Notes: generated by a model not told the origin, from the sequence alone. Counted from the stretch's first letter, positions 12,603 to 23,700 are shown. The stretch: 64,000 nucleotides of DNA from Gaeumannomyces sp. JS-464 (GCA_002197995.1 NGZR01000007.1:1446399-1510398), one strand, 5' to 3'. Numbers and translations: made by a program.

Positions 12603-14005
12603 TTAGGCCTTGCGGGAGCGGGGAGTAGAGCCGTTGGTCTTGGCGCCCGTGGAGACACCGTTCGACTTGACAGGGGTGGCCGAGCCGCTGTCGCCGTGCA
12701 GCGGGTCAGGAAGGGGAGCCTGGCTCATGCGGCGCAGAGACTTGCGGGCCGTCGGGCGCTTGCTGTCCTTCTTGTACGTGGCAAGGTAGAACGAGATGAA
12801 CAGGACCAAGTACGACGAGATGCTGGCAATGCCTGCGAACGCCGCAAACTCCTCTCCGGCGCCTCGCCATGGTTGGGCATCCAGGGCCAGTAGCTCGAGG
12901 TGAAGTAGGTGTACGAGGCGTAGTAGATGAAGCCTGAGTGTGGAGACATTCTCGAATTAGCATGTGCATTCTTCACCACGATCTGGGTGGGTCTCCTCGG
13001 CACCCCTTTTCCCTAGCCCTCGGTGGCACTCGGACGCCTCGGCACGGCTTTCCAGAAATAATCCCCGTATAAAGGACCCATTTATGCCAAGACAGGGGAA
13101 AATGACACCTAAGGGAAAAAAACATACCGAGGTCGATGACGAACTGAGCAATCTGCAGGCGCGTGATGTACTCCTTCCACCAGATCTTGATGCCACGAGC
13201 GCTCTGGAAGTAGTACCAGTACATGACGACATGGACCGTCAGGTTGAGGGTAATGACCGTCCACTGGACGGCGGTCGAGCCGATTAGCTGGGTGTAGCAC
13301 AGGAACGCGGTAGCACCATGGTGGTAGCAGTGGAGGAAGGCTAGAGAAGGTCAAACATGTGGTTAGCAGGGAAGTGAATGGTGGGTCGCGGACACGCAAG
13401 CAGGCAGGAACCGGAGGGGAACATACTCAACGGCTTCTTCTTCAGGAACAGGAAGACAGTATCAAGCAGCTCGAGGTACTTGGTCAGGTAGTTCAGCTGC
13501 GCCCCCATGGGAAAATGTCAGTGCCATAGCTTGTTTGGACGGCGTCATCGCGAAAACTGAGACGGGCGGGCAGGTACGTACGTAGTACAGCACAACGAGG
13601 GGCTGGGTCCAGCCACCCTCCATGTCGCAGACGGCGAAGAAAAGGCCGCGCCTGACGACGGTGGGCAGGAGCTGCTCGATGAAGAGGGCTAGGAGGATGG
13701 CGCTGATGGCGGTGAGGTAGAAGTTGTGGATCAGGAAAAGGGACCGCAGCTTGAAGGGCTCGCGGTTGCGCATCAGCTCGCGGCCGCCGAAGATGATGAT
13801 GTAGTAGATGACGATGAAGATGCCCGTTTCCTTGAGCGTCGACATGGGCGTCTTGCCAACCTCGAACTTGAAGTCGTCGGCCGGGTAGCCCGCGACGACC
13901 TCAAAGGCCTTGTTGAAGATGGGCCATAGCTTCACGCCCGAAGGGGGTGTCGAGCGTCGGAATGGGGATCTGCTCTAGGATGGAGGCAGGCGCCGAGGTC
14001 GCCAT
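12603..14005 (-). CDS. fatty-acid elongase, ELO family
   Basis: ER 3-ketoacyl-CoA synthase of very-long-chain fatty acid synthesis (ELO/GNS1/SUR4 family). Exons are 14005-13582, 13496-13427, 13340-13128 and 12933-12603, with GT-AG introns of 85, 86 and 194 nt. The ELO catalytic box HCYHH opens exon 3. Other family features are LWPIFNKAFE, ELMRNREPFKLRSLF, IHNFYLT, VVLYYLNYLTKYLELLDT, VVMYWYYFQSARG, YITRLQIAQFVIDLG and YTYFTSSYWPWMP, with several hydrophobic helices and a basic C-terminal tail. Two frame breaks interrupt it: one surplus base within 13937-13939 and one missing base near 12860. Correcting both gives about 345 aa, normal for fungal ELOs. Start ATG at 14005 gives MATSAPASILEQ. It diverges from COX6 across 1.6 kb. 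Which elongase paralogue this is cannot be decided here. Confidence 0.9.
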
Positions 14006-15586
14006 TGTGAACTGATTTTCTTTCCTGAACTGCGCGGCCGCGGGTCGGGGTGGCTTCGAGGATTATTCCAATTCTGGGTGGCCAGGATCCGAGACGTGTT
14101 AGCCCAACAATGTGTCTGCTGAGAGGAAAGTGACTCGATAGTCAGGCAGTGAGCTGGATTGCGCCAATGTCGCTGGTGCCCGTCTGTTCTGGCGCCTCGT
14201 GCCTGTACGTACAGCGTGGAAAGAGGACGCAGCCGGGGGCCGGCAGACTCGGGATCGGGAGGGCGCAGGTCCCGATTCAAGGGCGGTCAAAAAAGGGGAG
14301 TGGACTCGATGCAAACAAAAGAGAAGAATGGAAAGGTAGTCTGAAGGAGTGACGAGAAGAAGCGCAAAGGCGTAAATTAAAAAGGAAAAACGGTCTAGGC
14401 TGCTTCGCGAAGCATCGACGAACACAGCAGCTGGCAGCGGAGATCGGGACCAGAAGGGGGATAAAAGGAAAGGAAAAGGAGAGCGCGGGATCTCGAGATG
14501 ATGGCGAAATATTTTTTTCTTTCCCTTGCCCAAAACAATGGATGCACTTCTTCGTCAGCGAAAAGGAGGTGGACGGTGGATGCGCTTGCATGTGGTGTGG
14601 CTCCTCTTCGGCCGGGCCTGTCCAATGAGGCATGGCCCGCGCGACGTCCAAGGCAAGGGCCAACCCAGAAAACGGGCTCGTCGACCCGCAGCCAACTCTC
14701 ATTTCGTTTCCCCATGCGCCATCTCAAGAGGCAGGAGAAACCCCCACCAGAATTGGCCGATCAAGCCGGCGTTTTTGGGGCTGCGGCCCAATGGCAGCTG
14801 TGCCTGGTTAATGCAGGGGCTGCGTTGGTCTAGCCGGATGTGCTCACGTGACGCCGCCTCTCTTTGGCAATGTGTTCAATGTTCCATCCCCATCGTCATT
14901 TCTGCAATCTCAACCGTGGAGCCGGGACGGGCCTGTGAAGTTGGCGCGCCTCTAGCGCGTTCTCAACGGAAAGGCGTGGCTTGGTCAGTAATTCCGAGGC
15001 CTGCGTGTGTTTGTAATATTCGCCATCTCAATTGACCATTGAAAAGTCCAATGCAATCCATGAACTCAGCGGACGAATGCCTGTACCGTCTCCCTGCACA
15101 GCCGATAAAGTTATCGTGGTCTCCATGCTCCAACTGAAATCGCCTTCAACTCGTTGGCGGCAGGCAGGCCTTGCTCGACAGCCCGCAGCCTCCCATTGGC
15201 CCTGGGGCCTCGGGAGTGGAGCCCCTCAGATGCTGCCCGAAGCTTGACAGAAGCGTGGTCGGCGCCTGAGGCCACCAAGCGGGCTCCGGAAGGCTCGCTC
15301 AGAGCGTCCTCGGCGAATGGAGCTAAACACCAACGAAAAAGTGAGCCGAAAGATCGTTCGATACCCACAAGCCCAAACACCTGTCAAATCAAGCAACCGC
15401 CCGCCCCCAGTCACACTTCTCGCTGCAGCCCACCAGCTGCGATCGCGACAAGGACCCAAGCCTTCTCTCGACGAGATCAAATTTTGCCGCACCGACCCGG
15501 ACGAGGTTCAATTGGGCTTTGGAGCTCCCTTCCCCTCCATTACAATTTTGCTTTTTCCCCTCCGAGAAACCGCACGTGTAAACGTC
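14006..15586. promoter_or_regulatory. divergent promoter region between ELO and COX6
   Basis: A 1.58 kb gene-free region that must carry the promoters of both divergent genes. An inverted CCAAT box (ATTGG at 15195-15199) lies about 390 bp upstream of the COX6 start; CCAAT boxes bound by the HAP complex are known regulators of respiratory genes. A pyrimidine tract precedes the COX6 ATG. Long open frames here are low-complexity and I do not call them. Confidence 0.4.
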
Positions 15587-16480
15587 ATGTCGGCATCCAT
15601 CCTCCGTGTCGCCGCCCGCGGCGCCCTGCTCCGGTCCAGCATCGCCCGCCCGGCCGTCGCCCAGCCCATCGCCGCCCGCACCCGATACGCTGTTGCCGCC
15701 CCGAACTTTAGCACCTCGGCCCGCCTGCGCTCGGCCGACCCCCACGGCGAGGAGACCTTCGAGGAGTTCACCGCCAGGTATGGAGGCAATCACGCATGGG
15801 GATGGACTACGCACATGTCCCTCTGGACTTTCTAGGAGCCGCAGGCTGTCTGGGAGACGTCTCGACGGCGTTCGAGATTAGGCGTCTGCTGCGGGACGGC
15901 GAATCGGCAGAGCAGAGCCCCACGGACAGCAGGGCCAGAGGGAGCCAGGGGTCATAGGGGGTCTCAATTGCTGACTCTGGTGTTCTGGACAGATATGAGA
16001 AGGAGTTCGAGGGTGTCCAGGATGTTTTCGAGCTTCAGGTGAGCTTCCTTTGGGGGTGGAGAGCATCGGTCCTAGCTCGGTGTTGGCTCTCGGTCGAAGG
16101 CAGCAACCAATGGGCTGACACTGGGGACTCGCATCACAGCGCAACCTGAACAACGTCTTTGCCTACGACCTTGTTCCCTCTCCTTCTGTCCTGGTCTCTG
16201 CCCTGAAGGCCGCCCGGAGAGTTAACGACTTCCCCACAGCTGTCCGCGTTTTCGAGGGTGAGTTCAGAACGACACTGTTTGTGGGGTGGATGAAGGCACA
16301 AACAGGAGCGAGGCAGAATCGGGTCGCTAACCACTCTTTGCCCGCACCACAGGCATCAAGGCCAAGGTTGAGAACGAGGGCCAGTACAAGCAGTATCTGG
16401 AGGAGCTGAAGCCCCTGAGGGAGGAGCTTGGCATCACGCTCAAGGAGGACCTGTACCCCGCTAGCGAGGAGTCGCACTAA
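15587..16480 (+). CDS. COX6: cytochrome c oxidase subunit VI (mammalian subunit Va homologue)
   Basis: Nuclear-encoded structural subunit of respiratory complex IV on the matrix side of the inner mitochondrial membrane. Four exons, 15587-15777, 15993-16038, 16140-16257 and 16353-16480, are joined by GT-AG introns of 215, 101 and 95 nt and encode 160 aa with no frame problems. The first 45 or so residues are Arg/Ala/Ser-rich with no acidic residues, a mitochondrial presequence. The mature part shows the family signatures: FEEFTARYEKEFEG, LQRNLNNVFAYDLVPSP, ALKAARRVNDFPTAVRVFEG and LKPLREELGI. Exon 2 is only 46 nt. The gene shares a divergent promoter with ELO and converges on SPC3. Confidence 0.95.
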
Positions 16481-17577
16481 GCGATCTAATCCCAATCAAC
16501 TCTTTTGGAAACCCGAACCGGGCGATAATGGGGGCAAAACCTAAGGTTCCAAGTCGGCGAGGTCGGAGACCGGGGGATCGAGGGAGGAGCTCTGGTGAGG
16601 GTCAGGGGCCCGAGAGATACAGCCGGAGGGGGAGAGCAGGGCCCGCTTCCTATCGGGACCCCTACCGGCCACGGGCCGTCGAGCGCCCTTGCGGTCGGTG
16701 CCGAGATCGAACATTGCGTCATATCTCGACAAATTCTGCCTGGTGCGCAGACCGTCGTGTCGTGGCTGGCTCCCCCTTGTACAAGTTTACTAGACATATA
16801 TGTTTCTTTTCCTCTTTGACCTTGTTTGCAGCCCCCCAGCCCTCCAGTCTTCACTACTCCCATGGGTGCTCAGGCGTGACCTGGGCCTTGAAATGAGTTT
16901 ATCACCAGTAAACGCCCCCGTCTTATCTCTGTTACCATCTTGAGCACCTTTGCCGCGCTTGGTCTGGTAATTGGTGCTGGAACCCAGAGCAGCCTAACAT
17001 GTATGTTCTGCAAAACTACCCACCTATAATCTGCGACTGGGAAACCGGGAAGGGAGAAGTGAGCGCCATGAGGGAAACTGGCTCTCCATGAATCAATCTA
17101 GCGCGGAAATATGGCGGGGTCTCGGCTCTGTCGGCTAGCCGGCGCCTTGCCTTCCCAACAGGCCCTGTTCGAGCGTTGACTGGACGCGGACCGGCGCTGG
17201 AGAAAATCGAGTCTTACGTTCTCGCGACCGAGCTCCTCGAAATTCCCGAGGACCAGCCACGTAAATAGCAGATATGTAGACAGATGGGTGTAAGGAAGAT
17301 GACGTCGCCCAGCATGCGCGGGGGCCATGAATCCTTGACCAACACGCCCATGAGGCCGTGCGGCTGATACAGGGAGCCTCACGCTGCACCGCGGCTCAGG
17401 TGTCCACGACTTATACGGAGGATGCTCCCTACATGAAAAGGGGTTTACAAAAGGAAGGAGGCACACCCACAGAGCCGGTTTTAGCTTTTGGTTGGACATC
17501 ATTATTTCAATATTGCATCAAAAAGTGCTCATATCTACGCCGCGTTTTACCCTCCAACGGTCTTTTTTTTTTTTTTC
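16481..17577. other. convergent intergenic region (COX6 and SPC3 3' flanks)
   Basis: No gene is supported. The region holds the 3' ends of two convergent genes and a T run of about 15 just before the SPC3 stop. Open frames are short and compositionally biased. Confidence 0.55.
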
Positions 17578-18343
17578 TCAAGCCTTGGCCTTGGGCGCCT
17601 CCTTGACCTTGATGGCGGGCAGGGGGAAGGGGGCGCTCAGGCCGCCCTTCATGGTGGCCCAGGGGCCCAGCTCGGTCGCCGTCTGTCCCAGGCCAGGGTG
17701 CCGACCCAGGGCTGGACGTTGTAGTGCAGGCGGAGGCGGACGTCGGCGGTGCTCGCGATCTTGCCGGATGGGTGGGTGATTTGGTACTTTGGCCTCTGGT
17801 TCTTGGCTTGAGGATGCCGCTGTATTTTTTGTTTGGTGGGTGTTAGTCTTTGCATGTTCTCGGCAGCTGAGAAGGAGAGAGTGTGGAACAGAAAAGGGCG
17901 TTTTCATACCGGCTCGGGTCGATGCTCTTGCCCTTTGCGCTCTTGATCAGCTTCTTGAGCGTGGCGGGCCCCAGGTTGGAGAGGTGGTCGGCCGAGGGCG
18001 CGGTGATGATGCTGTCCCAGATGACAGCCTGGTTCGTCGCGTTGCCTGCGAGAGAGGCGGCGGGCCACTCGGCCGTGACGTAGACAAAGACCTGCTTGGT
18101 GTTCCACGTGAAGAGCGACGACAGGTCGGCGTCCATGCTGAACTTGATGATGGCGTACTCCTCCTTCTTGGTCGAGTAGTAGTGGGGCCGGCCGCGGACG
18201 ACCTGGACGCTCGTGGTCTTGAGGCTTCCGCTCGGGTTCCGCGCCGAGAGCAGGTCCGTCGCCGCGATGAGCATGCCCACGACGAAGGCCACCGTCGTGA
18301 AGAACCCGAAGGTGTTTTGTATCCTCACGAGGGAGTTGTACAT
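17578..18343 (-). CDS. SPC3: signal peptidase complex subunit 3
   Basis: Essential subunit of the ER signal peptidase complex that removes signal peptides from secretory proteins. Exon 1 (18343-17910) gives 144 codons plus two bases: a short cytosolic N-terminus (MYNSLVRIQN), one membrane anchor (FGFFTTVAFVVGMLIAATDLL) and a lumenal domain with VYVTAEWPA, an N-glycosylation sequon NAT and AVIWDSII. A 90-nt GT-AG intron (17820-17909) with CTAACA branch point precedes exon 2 (17819-17578), which encodes KYQITHPSGKIAS and LHYNVQPWVG, the conserved end of the SPC22/23 family. Exon 2 is two bases short: one missing near 17806 (ILK/AKNQ) and one near 17685 (AWD/QTATE). With both restored the length is exactly divisible by three and the protein is 225 aa, typical for the family. 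Confidence 0.9.
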
Positions 18344-18952
18344 TGTGGCTGGTAGTGGCTAGTAGCGAGCTGGGGAGTTGTCCCTCTCTCCGTCTCGTTG
18401 GTCACGCCAGGCGAGGCGTGGGTGTTTCTGAGGGGTAGTAGCTGGCACTCTCGGCTATTCGTTCTCGTCGTTGTCGTGGTCCGGGGCTGCGAGGTTCTAC
18501 GTGGGGAGTAGCTTGCCGAGAATACGTCGCGCCAAGGGGAAAGCTCCGAATCAATGATGCAGCTGCCAGATCGCGACTTTGCTGAGGCCACGTTTGGTGG
18601 AGACCTGTCGTCTCTGGGCCCCACTCACTCAACTCTAGGTACCTAACTGTATGTACCTGAATATTCTCCCCCGAAACCCTTTTTCGCCCAAATCTGGATT
18701 GAGTGCCGGCCCTGAGCTGCCGCGGAGGCAACCTGAGCTGCAGGTGGTCAGAGGTGAGTCACAGGGTGGTCAAGGTGATTAGCCTGAGCTAGGGCTTGGC
18801 ATCGTTTCATGCACTTCATGCACACGGGTAAAATTGCCACGAGTAAAGCGGCAGTGCCCACACTCTGGTTCCAGGCTCCAAGCGCACTGTTAGGCGCCTG
18901 CTTCCAGGCTCCAGGGGTAGCTGGCAGGCGCCTGCTCCCAGGGTACAGCTGC
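18344..18952. other. SPC3 upstream region and edge of the repeat block
   Basis: GC-rich, not RIP-damaged. It should contain the SPC3 promoter. Near its right end is a degenerate tandem repeat (separate entry). The final bases GCTGC (18948-18952) are the target duplication of the copia element that follows. Confidence 0.6.
18869..18935. repeat. two-copy 33/34-bp degenerate tandem repeat
   Basis: Unit 1 (18869-18901) and unit 2 (18902-18935) both start TTCCAGGCTCCA and both end GGCGCCTGC, with a variable centre. The copia element begins 17 bp downstream. Confidence 0.75.
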
Positions 18953-19099
18953 TGTTAAAGGTGTAGGGCGGCCGCAAGGCCGCCTGCAAAAGAGGGAAAC
19001 AGCTCTGTATTGTCTGTGTTCTTAGAGAGAGGTGACAATCCGGTGGGTGACGCTCTCGTGGGTGAAGTAGGGCGCCGGCGCACGGGCCAACTCCTCACA
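18953..19099 (-). repeat. left LTR (3' LTR), essentially unmutated
   Basis: 147 bp, TGTTAAAGGTG to CTCCTCACA. GC-rich and apparently free of RIP, unlike its partner at 20486-20632, from which it differs by about 19 transitions all in one direction. Confidence 0.9.
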
Positions 19100-19124
19100 C
19101 CCCCTACAACCACGAGAGCGTCAC
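19047..19124. other. 15-bp perfect inverted repeat across the LTR/PPT junction
   Basis: GTGACGCTCTCGTGG at 19047-19061 (inside the left LTR) pairs perfectly with 19110-19124 just inside the element, with a 48-nt loop. The pairing can be extended toward the loop with a small bulge through the CTAC/GTAG bases. Half of the hairpin is LTR sequence and half is internal. Confidence 0.7.
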
Positions 19125-19295
19125 AAAAGTGAAGCTATCTCCAGCCGGCAACTGCTACCAACAGCCCGATATCCGTGGTGTCAAGTCTTTTAATTACATG
19201 GCATACTGTCCAGCGCTACCGCGGTTAACAAGCACTTCAAAGGTATAATTAACGGCCCGGGGGTTAGCTCCTCCAACCGTTTCTGTTCCTATAGC

Positions 19296-19553
19296 CTATG
19301 CAGCGGCCTGCTGCTTTTGCTTATAATATTCCTCCTCCAGCTTAGGGTGCAATAGCCAGCACCCGTCGTCACCTTTTATATAGTGCTTGCCGCACCGGTC
19401 GTAGTAGGGTAAGCGAAAAACCATTAAACAGTTCCTTTTGGTGCAAGCGGTAGGCGCGTTGGTATTGGCTAGGGAAAGGTCGGCCGACTCGAAAGTAGTT
19501 ACGTTTTCGATAACGGCCTGGATAATTTGGATCGGGGTACGGCCGGCGGGCAT
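19296..19553 (-). pseudogene. gag-like Cys/His-rich fragment
   Basis: An 85-codon minus-strand frame inside the small copia element. Its C-terminal half has a Cys/His cluster (CTKRNC, then CGKHYIKGDDGCWLLHPKL) resembling the nucleocapsid end of fungal copia Gag proteins, followed by a basic/Gln-rich tail. It is far shorter than a full Gag. It lies in the part of the element least touched by RIP, which is why it is still open. The start codon given is the first Met in the open stretch, not necessarily the original one. Confidence 0.55.
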
Positions 19554-20473
19554 TGGTGGGCGCTTAAAACGACGGTAACGGCGACTGGATAATGCTTTCG
19601 GAAACCTTTAACAAGGTAACTAACGAAAAAACGGTCCGGAATTATAACGCCGGCTTTTTCCATTTGTTTTTTAAGTTTAAGCTAACGGTTAATGTATTTT
19701 TAACATCGTTATATTTAAATACCTTAAGGTTAACGAACTTTTTTATTAAGCTATCGAATTAAGCGTTGGTATTTTGGCCGATTTTAGTGGTAACGGCAAG
19801 TTAAAAGGCTTTAGGGTCGCGGGCGGAATCGTCGGCTTTAAAGCTTTAGCTTTGTCGTTTAAGCTCGTTAATAACCTCCGTAATTAACTGCTTAATAAAG
19901 TACCAAGCGAAAACCTTTTCAGCTTTCCAAGCTTTAAAAGCGGCCGGATCGTTAGGTTAAAAAGGCGGGTTATCGCTAATATAATCGTCGGCGCCGCTCG
20001 CGATTAAATGCACCTTAACGGCGCGCTTTCACGCTTCCAAATTGGAAGGCCCCTACAAGGCAGGTATTTTAACAGTTGCCTTTTTATAAGTAAAAAACAT
20101 TTCGGGCGGTGGTGGGCAATAAGCGACTGCCGTCGTTATTGTTATTGTAAAGCAAAAATTAACAAAAGTAGGGCAGCGGCTTAAAAGTAATAGGGAAATA
20201 AGGCAGCGGCCCACAGGAAAAAGTAGGGCAAACGGCCTGTTATCACCCACCGGGTGACAGTAAAGTAAATAGTACGTAATGCTTACCGGGCGATATTTCC
20301 CACCGGGAGACGTCTTCCACCGGAAGACGTTATTATACGGCTACCGGCTTTTAAAACGTGATTGCGGCTACTGGCTTTTAAAACGTGATTGCGGCCACCG
20401 GCTAAAATAACGAAAAATAACGCGGCCACCGGCCAAAAGAGATTATAAGTAGCTTCATTCCGATGGGAATTAA

Positions 20474-20485
20474 GGGCTTATAACT
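20474..20485 (-). other. primer-binding site, half-tRNA(iMet) type, RIP-altered
   Basis: The minus strand reads AGTTATAAGCCC immediately inside the 5' LTR. The complement of the eukaryotic initiator tRNA-Met anticodon arm is GGTTATGAGCCC; the two differences are both G-to-A. Copia-class elements are known to prime from a tRNA(iMet) half molecule. Confidence 0.65.
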
Positions 20486-20632
20486 TGTTAAAGGTGTAAG
20501 GCGGCCGCAAAGCCGTTTGCAAAAAAGGGAAACAGCTTTGTATTGTTTGTGTTTTTAAAGAAAGGTGATAATCCGGTGGGTGACGCTTTTGTGGGTAAAG
20601 TAAGGCACCGGCGCACGGGCTAACTCCTTACA
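20486..20632 (-). repeat. right LTR (5' LTR), RIP-mutated
   Basis: 147 bp, aligning without gaps to the left LTR. Every difference I counted (about 19) is C-to-T or G-to-A relative to the left copy. Confidence 0.9.
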
Positions 20633-20687
20633 GCTGCGCAAATCGTTAATCCGTTTCCACCGACCGCCTTATCGAATGGCTGCCTTA

Positions 20688-20733
20688 AGGGCGTGATCGG
20701 CCGTAACGATCGTTGCCGTAACGGTCGTTGCGG
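20688..20733 (+). repeat. left terminal inverted repeat
   Basis: Mirrors 24051-24094. It has three G after the TA flank where the right end has two, and otherwise differs at only a few positions. Confidence 0.65.
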
Positions 20734-23700
20734 AAGTACGAAAAGTGCTGTAAAAGGGCTTAAAGTACCGGTAGGGTTACCCCTAGTTAGCGCTATCCGC
20801 CAAAAAGCAGGGGCTATGTTAAAAGTGGGGGTTTTACCGCTATTTTGGAGGGGGAGGGGCATAAAGATTGTTATTGGCAAAACATAACATCGACAAACCT
20901 GCATCCGCACGCCAAAATTAGCACAAATTATTACGGAAAAAATGTTTTTTTTAATTTCCTTTTAATACCTAAGCAACAAAAGTTGGCGACGTGCTTGCTA
21001 AAGCTATTCCCAACTCCCAAATAGCTTCCCAATCGCAGATTTTTGGTATTAAAAAGCCTTTTAATACCCAGCTTAACGAGGGTTCCTTTTACAAGCGAAA
21101 ACGAAACGGCGAGCCGCGCCGAATGCAATAAACCAGCGAAAAAACCGCCTGGTTGATTAGTTTTTTTATTAACTGCTACCACAAGGGCATGTTTAAAAGC
21201 TTGAAAAAAGCTAACTTTAAAAATGCTTAGGAGCGGGTGCTGGTAAGGGCAATCGAAAAGTGGCCTGTTATAAAGCCTTTTTTTTTTGCCACGACGATCG
21301 CTAACAAATACGACAACGAGCGAAAAAGGTATATGGTTTAGAAGGTTTAAGTTAGCCTATCGGGTGATACTTGTAATCCGGAAACAGGCGTTTACGAGGT
21401 TAATAAAAAGGATCCCCGGTGGCAAAGCTTTACGAACGTGCACGGGATACGGAAAGTCGGTTGGATCGCCGCCAGCGTAGCGTTAGGGAGGTGGCCTTAT
21501 ATTAGGAGTTATAGGCGGGGGGGCGAAAAGAACCATAATTAGCCGGCCGTCCGTCCGAAGGAAATGAATTTGCAGAAGGATTTGCGTTATTAATAGCCTG
21601 GACCTTTTTAACGGGGTTATTAATTTAAACAGGAAGGGTAAAAAAAAAGTGTAAAAAGCGTTGCTTTTTTAATAACGGACGATCCTTTTTAACGGCCAGC
21701 TACTTCCACGCCTTTTTAACGGATACTGCCCGGTTTTTTAATACCGCCCCCTCCTGTAAGCGAACGATTTATTGCTAATTAATTGCATTGGAAAGCGATA
21801 AAACGGTCGTAAAGGATAGCGAAAGCGCTAACGTGCTACGTGGGAAAAAGCGCTAGATTTTTAAATCGTCGGCAAGTAAATTATTTTAATCGTCGGCGAG
21901 TATAGCAACTAAATCGACGTCGCTGGCGCTGTTAGCGATTGCGGCTAACCGGATATTTAATGCTATATTAACATTAGCGAGGTTGGTTTAAAGGCTAAAC
22001 CTAATGCAAAAAGCGATTAAATTCTTTTTTTAAGCTTACCGGGGCTGGCTTAAAGCTTCGGAGTTTATACGCATCGCTCGTTTGTTAAAAACACCGGAAA
22101 AGGCAAAGCTTTAACTGGCGTTAAATAAGCAAAACCGGGAAACGTATATAACCGACGCTTAAAGCGAAGCCCGGAGGGTTTAATATCGTTGTTTTTATGC
22201 GTGCGTAAAAAAAGGACGTTATTTCGTAGGTTTTTTAATATTAAAGTTATCGCGATATTTCCTTTTTTTTTTTTTTTTTTGCTGTTTGCTTGCAAAAGGT
22301 AGGTTAAGCATGTGAAAACCCACTTTTTGCCTAATCCTATTAATTTAATTGGTTAAAAACCGAATTCGCCCCACTTTTTACCCCTACTTGCGTTTTTAAT
22401 TAAAGCTATTTTAAATAGCAACCTTAAAGCTTTTAAATATCCTCGCGTTAAGCCCGACCTTATTGCTAATAACAACTTTTAAATCCGCCGCTTTTACTTA
22501 TTACAATTGCTTTAACCTTTTTTAATCCGCGTTATATTATATCGCCATTTATTTCGCGCATTTTAACTATATATATTCCTGTTGCAAATCCTTTAACTTT
22601 CGCTTATAAACCTCGCGCGCCCGCGAAAAAATCTCCCGATTTGATTTTTTTTAATAACGGCTGATTTTTTACCCGGCCCGCTAACGTTAAATTATGCAAA
22701 GCAGTTACCGCATATACGATTTTAACCTAGGTGCTAACGTTATACTTTGCCGGTGCGTTTTTAACAATTTTTAGCGCTTTTTTAAATGCTTAAACGCTTA
22801 TTTAACTATTATCCTCGTTTAGGAATAGCGCAAATTAAACAATTTTTTACGGTTAACCAGTAGCGCTTTCGCGTTTTTCCAATCCTGCAAGTAATACCAA
22901 ATCCCGGGAAAAGGCACAACAATCCCGAGCTTTAAACTAAAACTAGTATTAGCAAAGTAATATTTATCTTGGGGTATTTAAAACCTTTTATTTAATATTT
23001 CCCCTAATAAAGTCGAGTTATTTATGGATCCCTCGGCGCCGGCTAACATATAAATAAACGCTATATTAAATTTAATTGCCGCAAAAACGTTTTGCGAAGC
23101 CCTTTTTTCCGATCGAACCACGGCTTTTATGCTTTGCTTTTAGTAAGGGCCGGGACGTGCGTACCGTTAATCGCTTTAATATAGCCGCTTAACCCCGCGG
23201 CAACTATTAGGTTAAATTTAATCCCCGGGTTTAACCACCTATTAAAAGGTAAGCGCACAATTACCAGGTGGAATTTTTGCATGCCGATTAGCATTTTATA
23301 AAAAACTTCGCTAGCCGTGTTTTAAGCGATTTTAAAAAGGTAATAAGCGACTTTTTAAATGGCTTCCTGCCTAACGATTAGCAGGAAAATTATTAACTTA
23401 TAAGCAAGCTTTTAGTATTAGGTGCTTTAAAGTCCGGCGTTAATAATTAGCCAATCCAAAAAAAAGCTAAACTCCTTTTTTATTAGGCGGAATAAACTGC
23501 GAAAACGAGTTTCGCTGCCTTTTTAAAAATCGCGGGCGATATAAGCGGCATACGAATAACCACTGGCATAAATAATTGCTTTTGGAAAGCAAGGTTTGTA
23601 TCGCTCGAGTAGCTTTAATTGGCGCCGGTTTTTTTTTCCAGGCTGATTTGCACCAAATAAAAAATGGCGATAACAGTTACTATCACCGCCACGGTACGCT

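Larger units (their letters stand above)
18953..20632 (-). mobile_element. non-autonomous Ty1/copia LTR element, 1680 bp
   Basis: Two 147-bp LTRs, each TGTTAAAG at one end and ACA at the other, flank a 1386-bp interior; GCTGC is duplicated at 18948-18952 and 20633-20637. Orientation is minus: (1) a gag-like Cys-rich frame is on the minus strand; (2) beside the right LTR the minus strand reads AGTTATAAGCCC, which equals the complement of the initiator-Met tRNA anticodon arm (GGTTATGAGCCC) after two G-to-A changes, the half-tRNA primer site of copia elements; (3) beside the left LTR the minus strand is purine-rich (GTTGTAGGGGG), a polypurine tract. At 1.7 kb it lacks protease, integrase and reverse transcriptase. 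RIP damage is light on the left and heavy on the right. Confidence 0.85.

Noticed and set aside
14526..15035. 169-codon + frame in the ELO-COX6 promoter region
   Set aside because: Trp/Arg/Cys-rich with no family resemblance, and located where both promoters must be.
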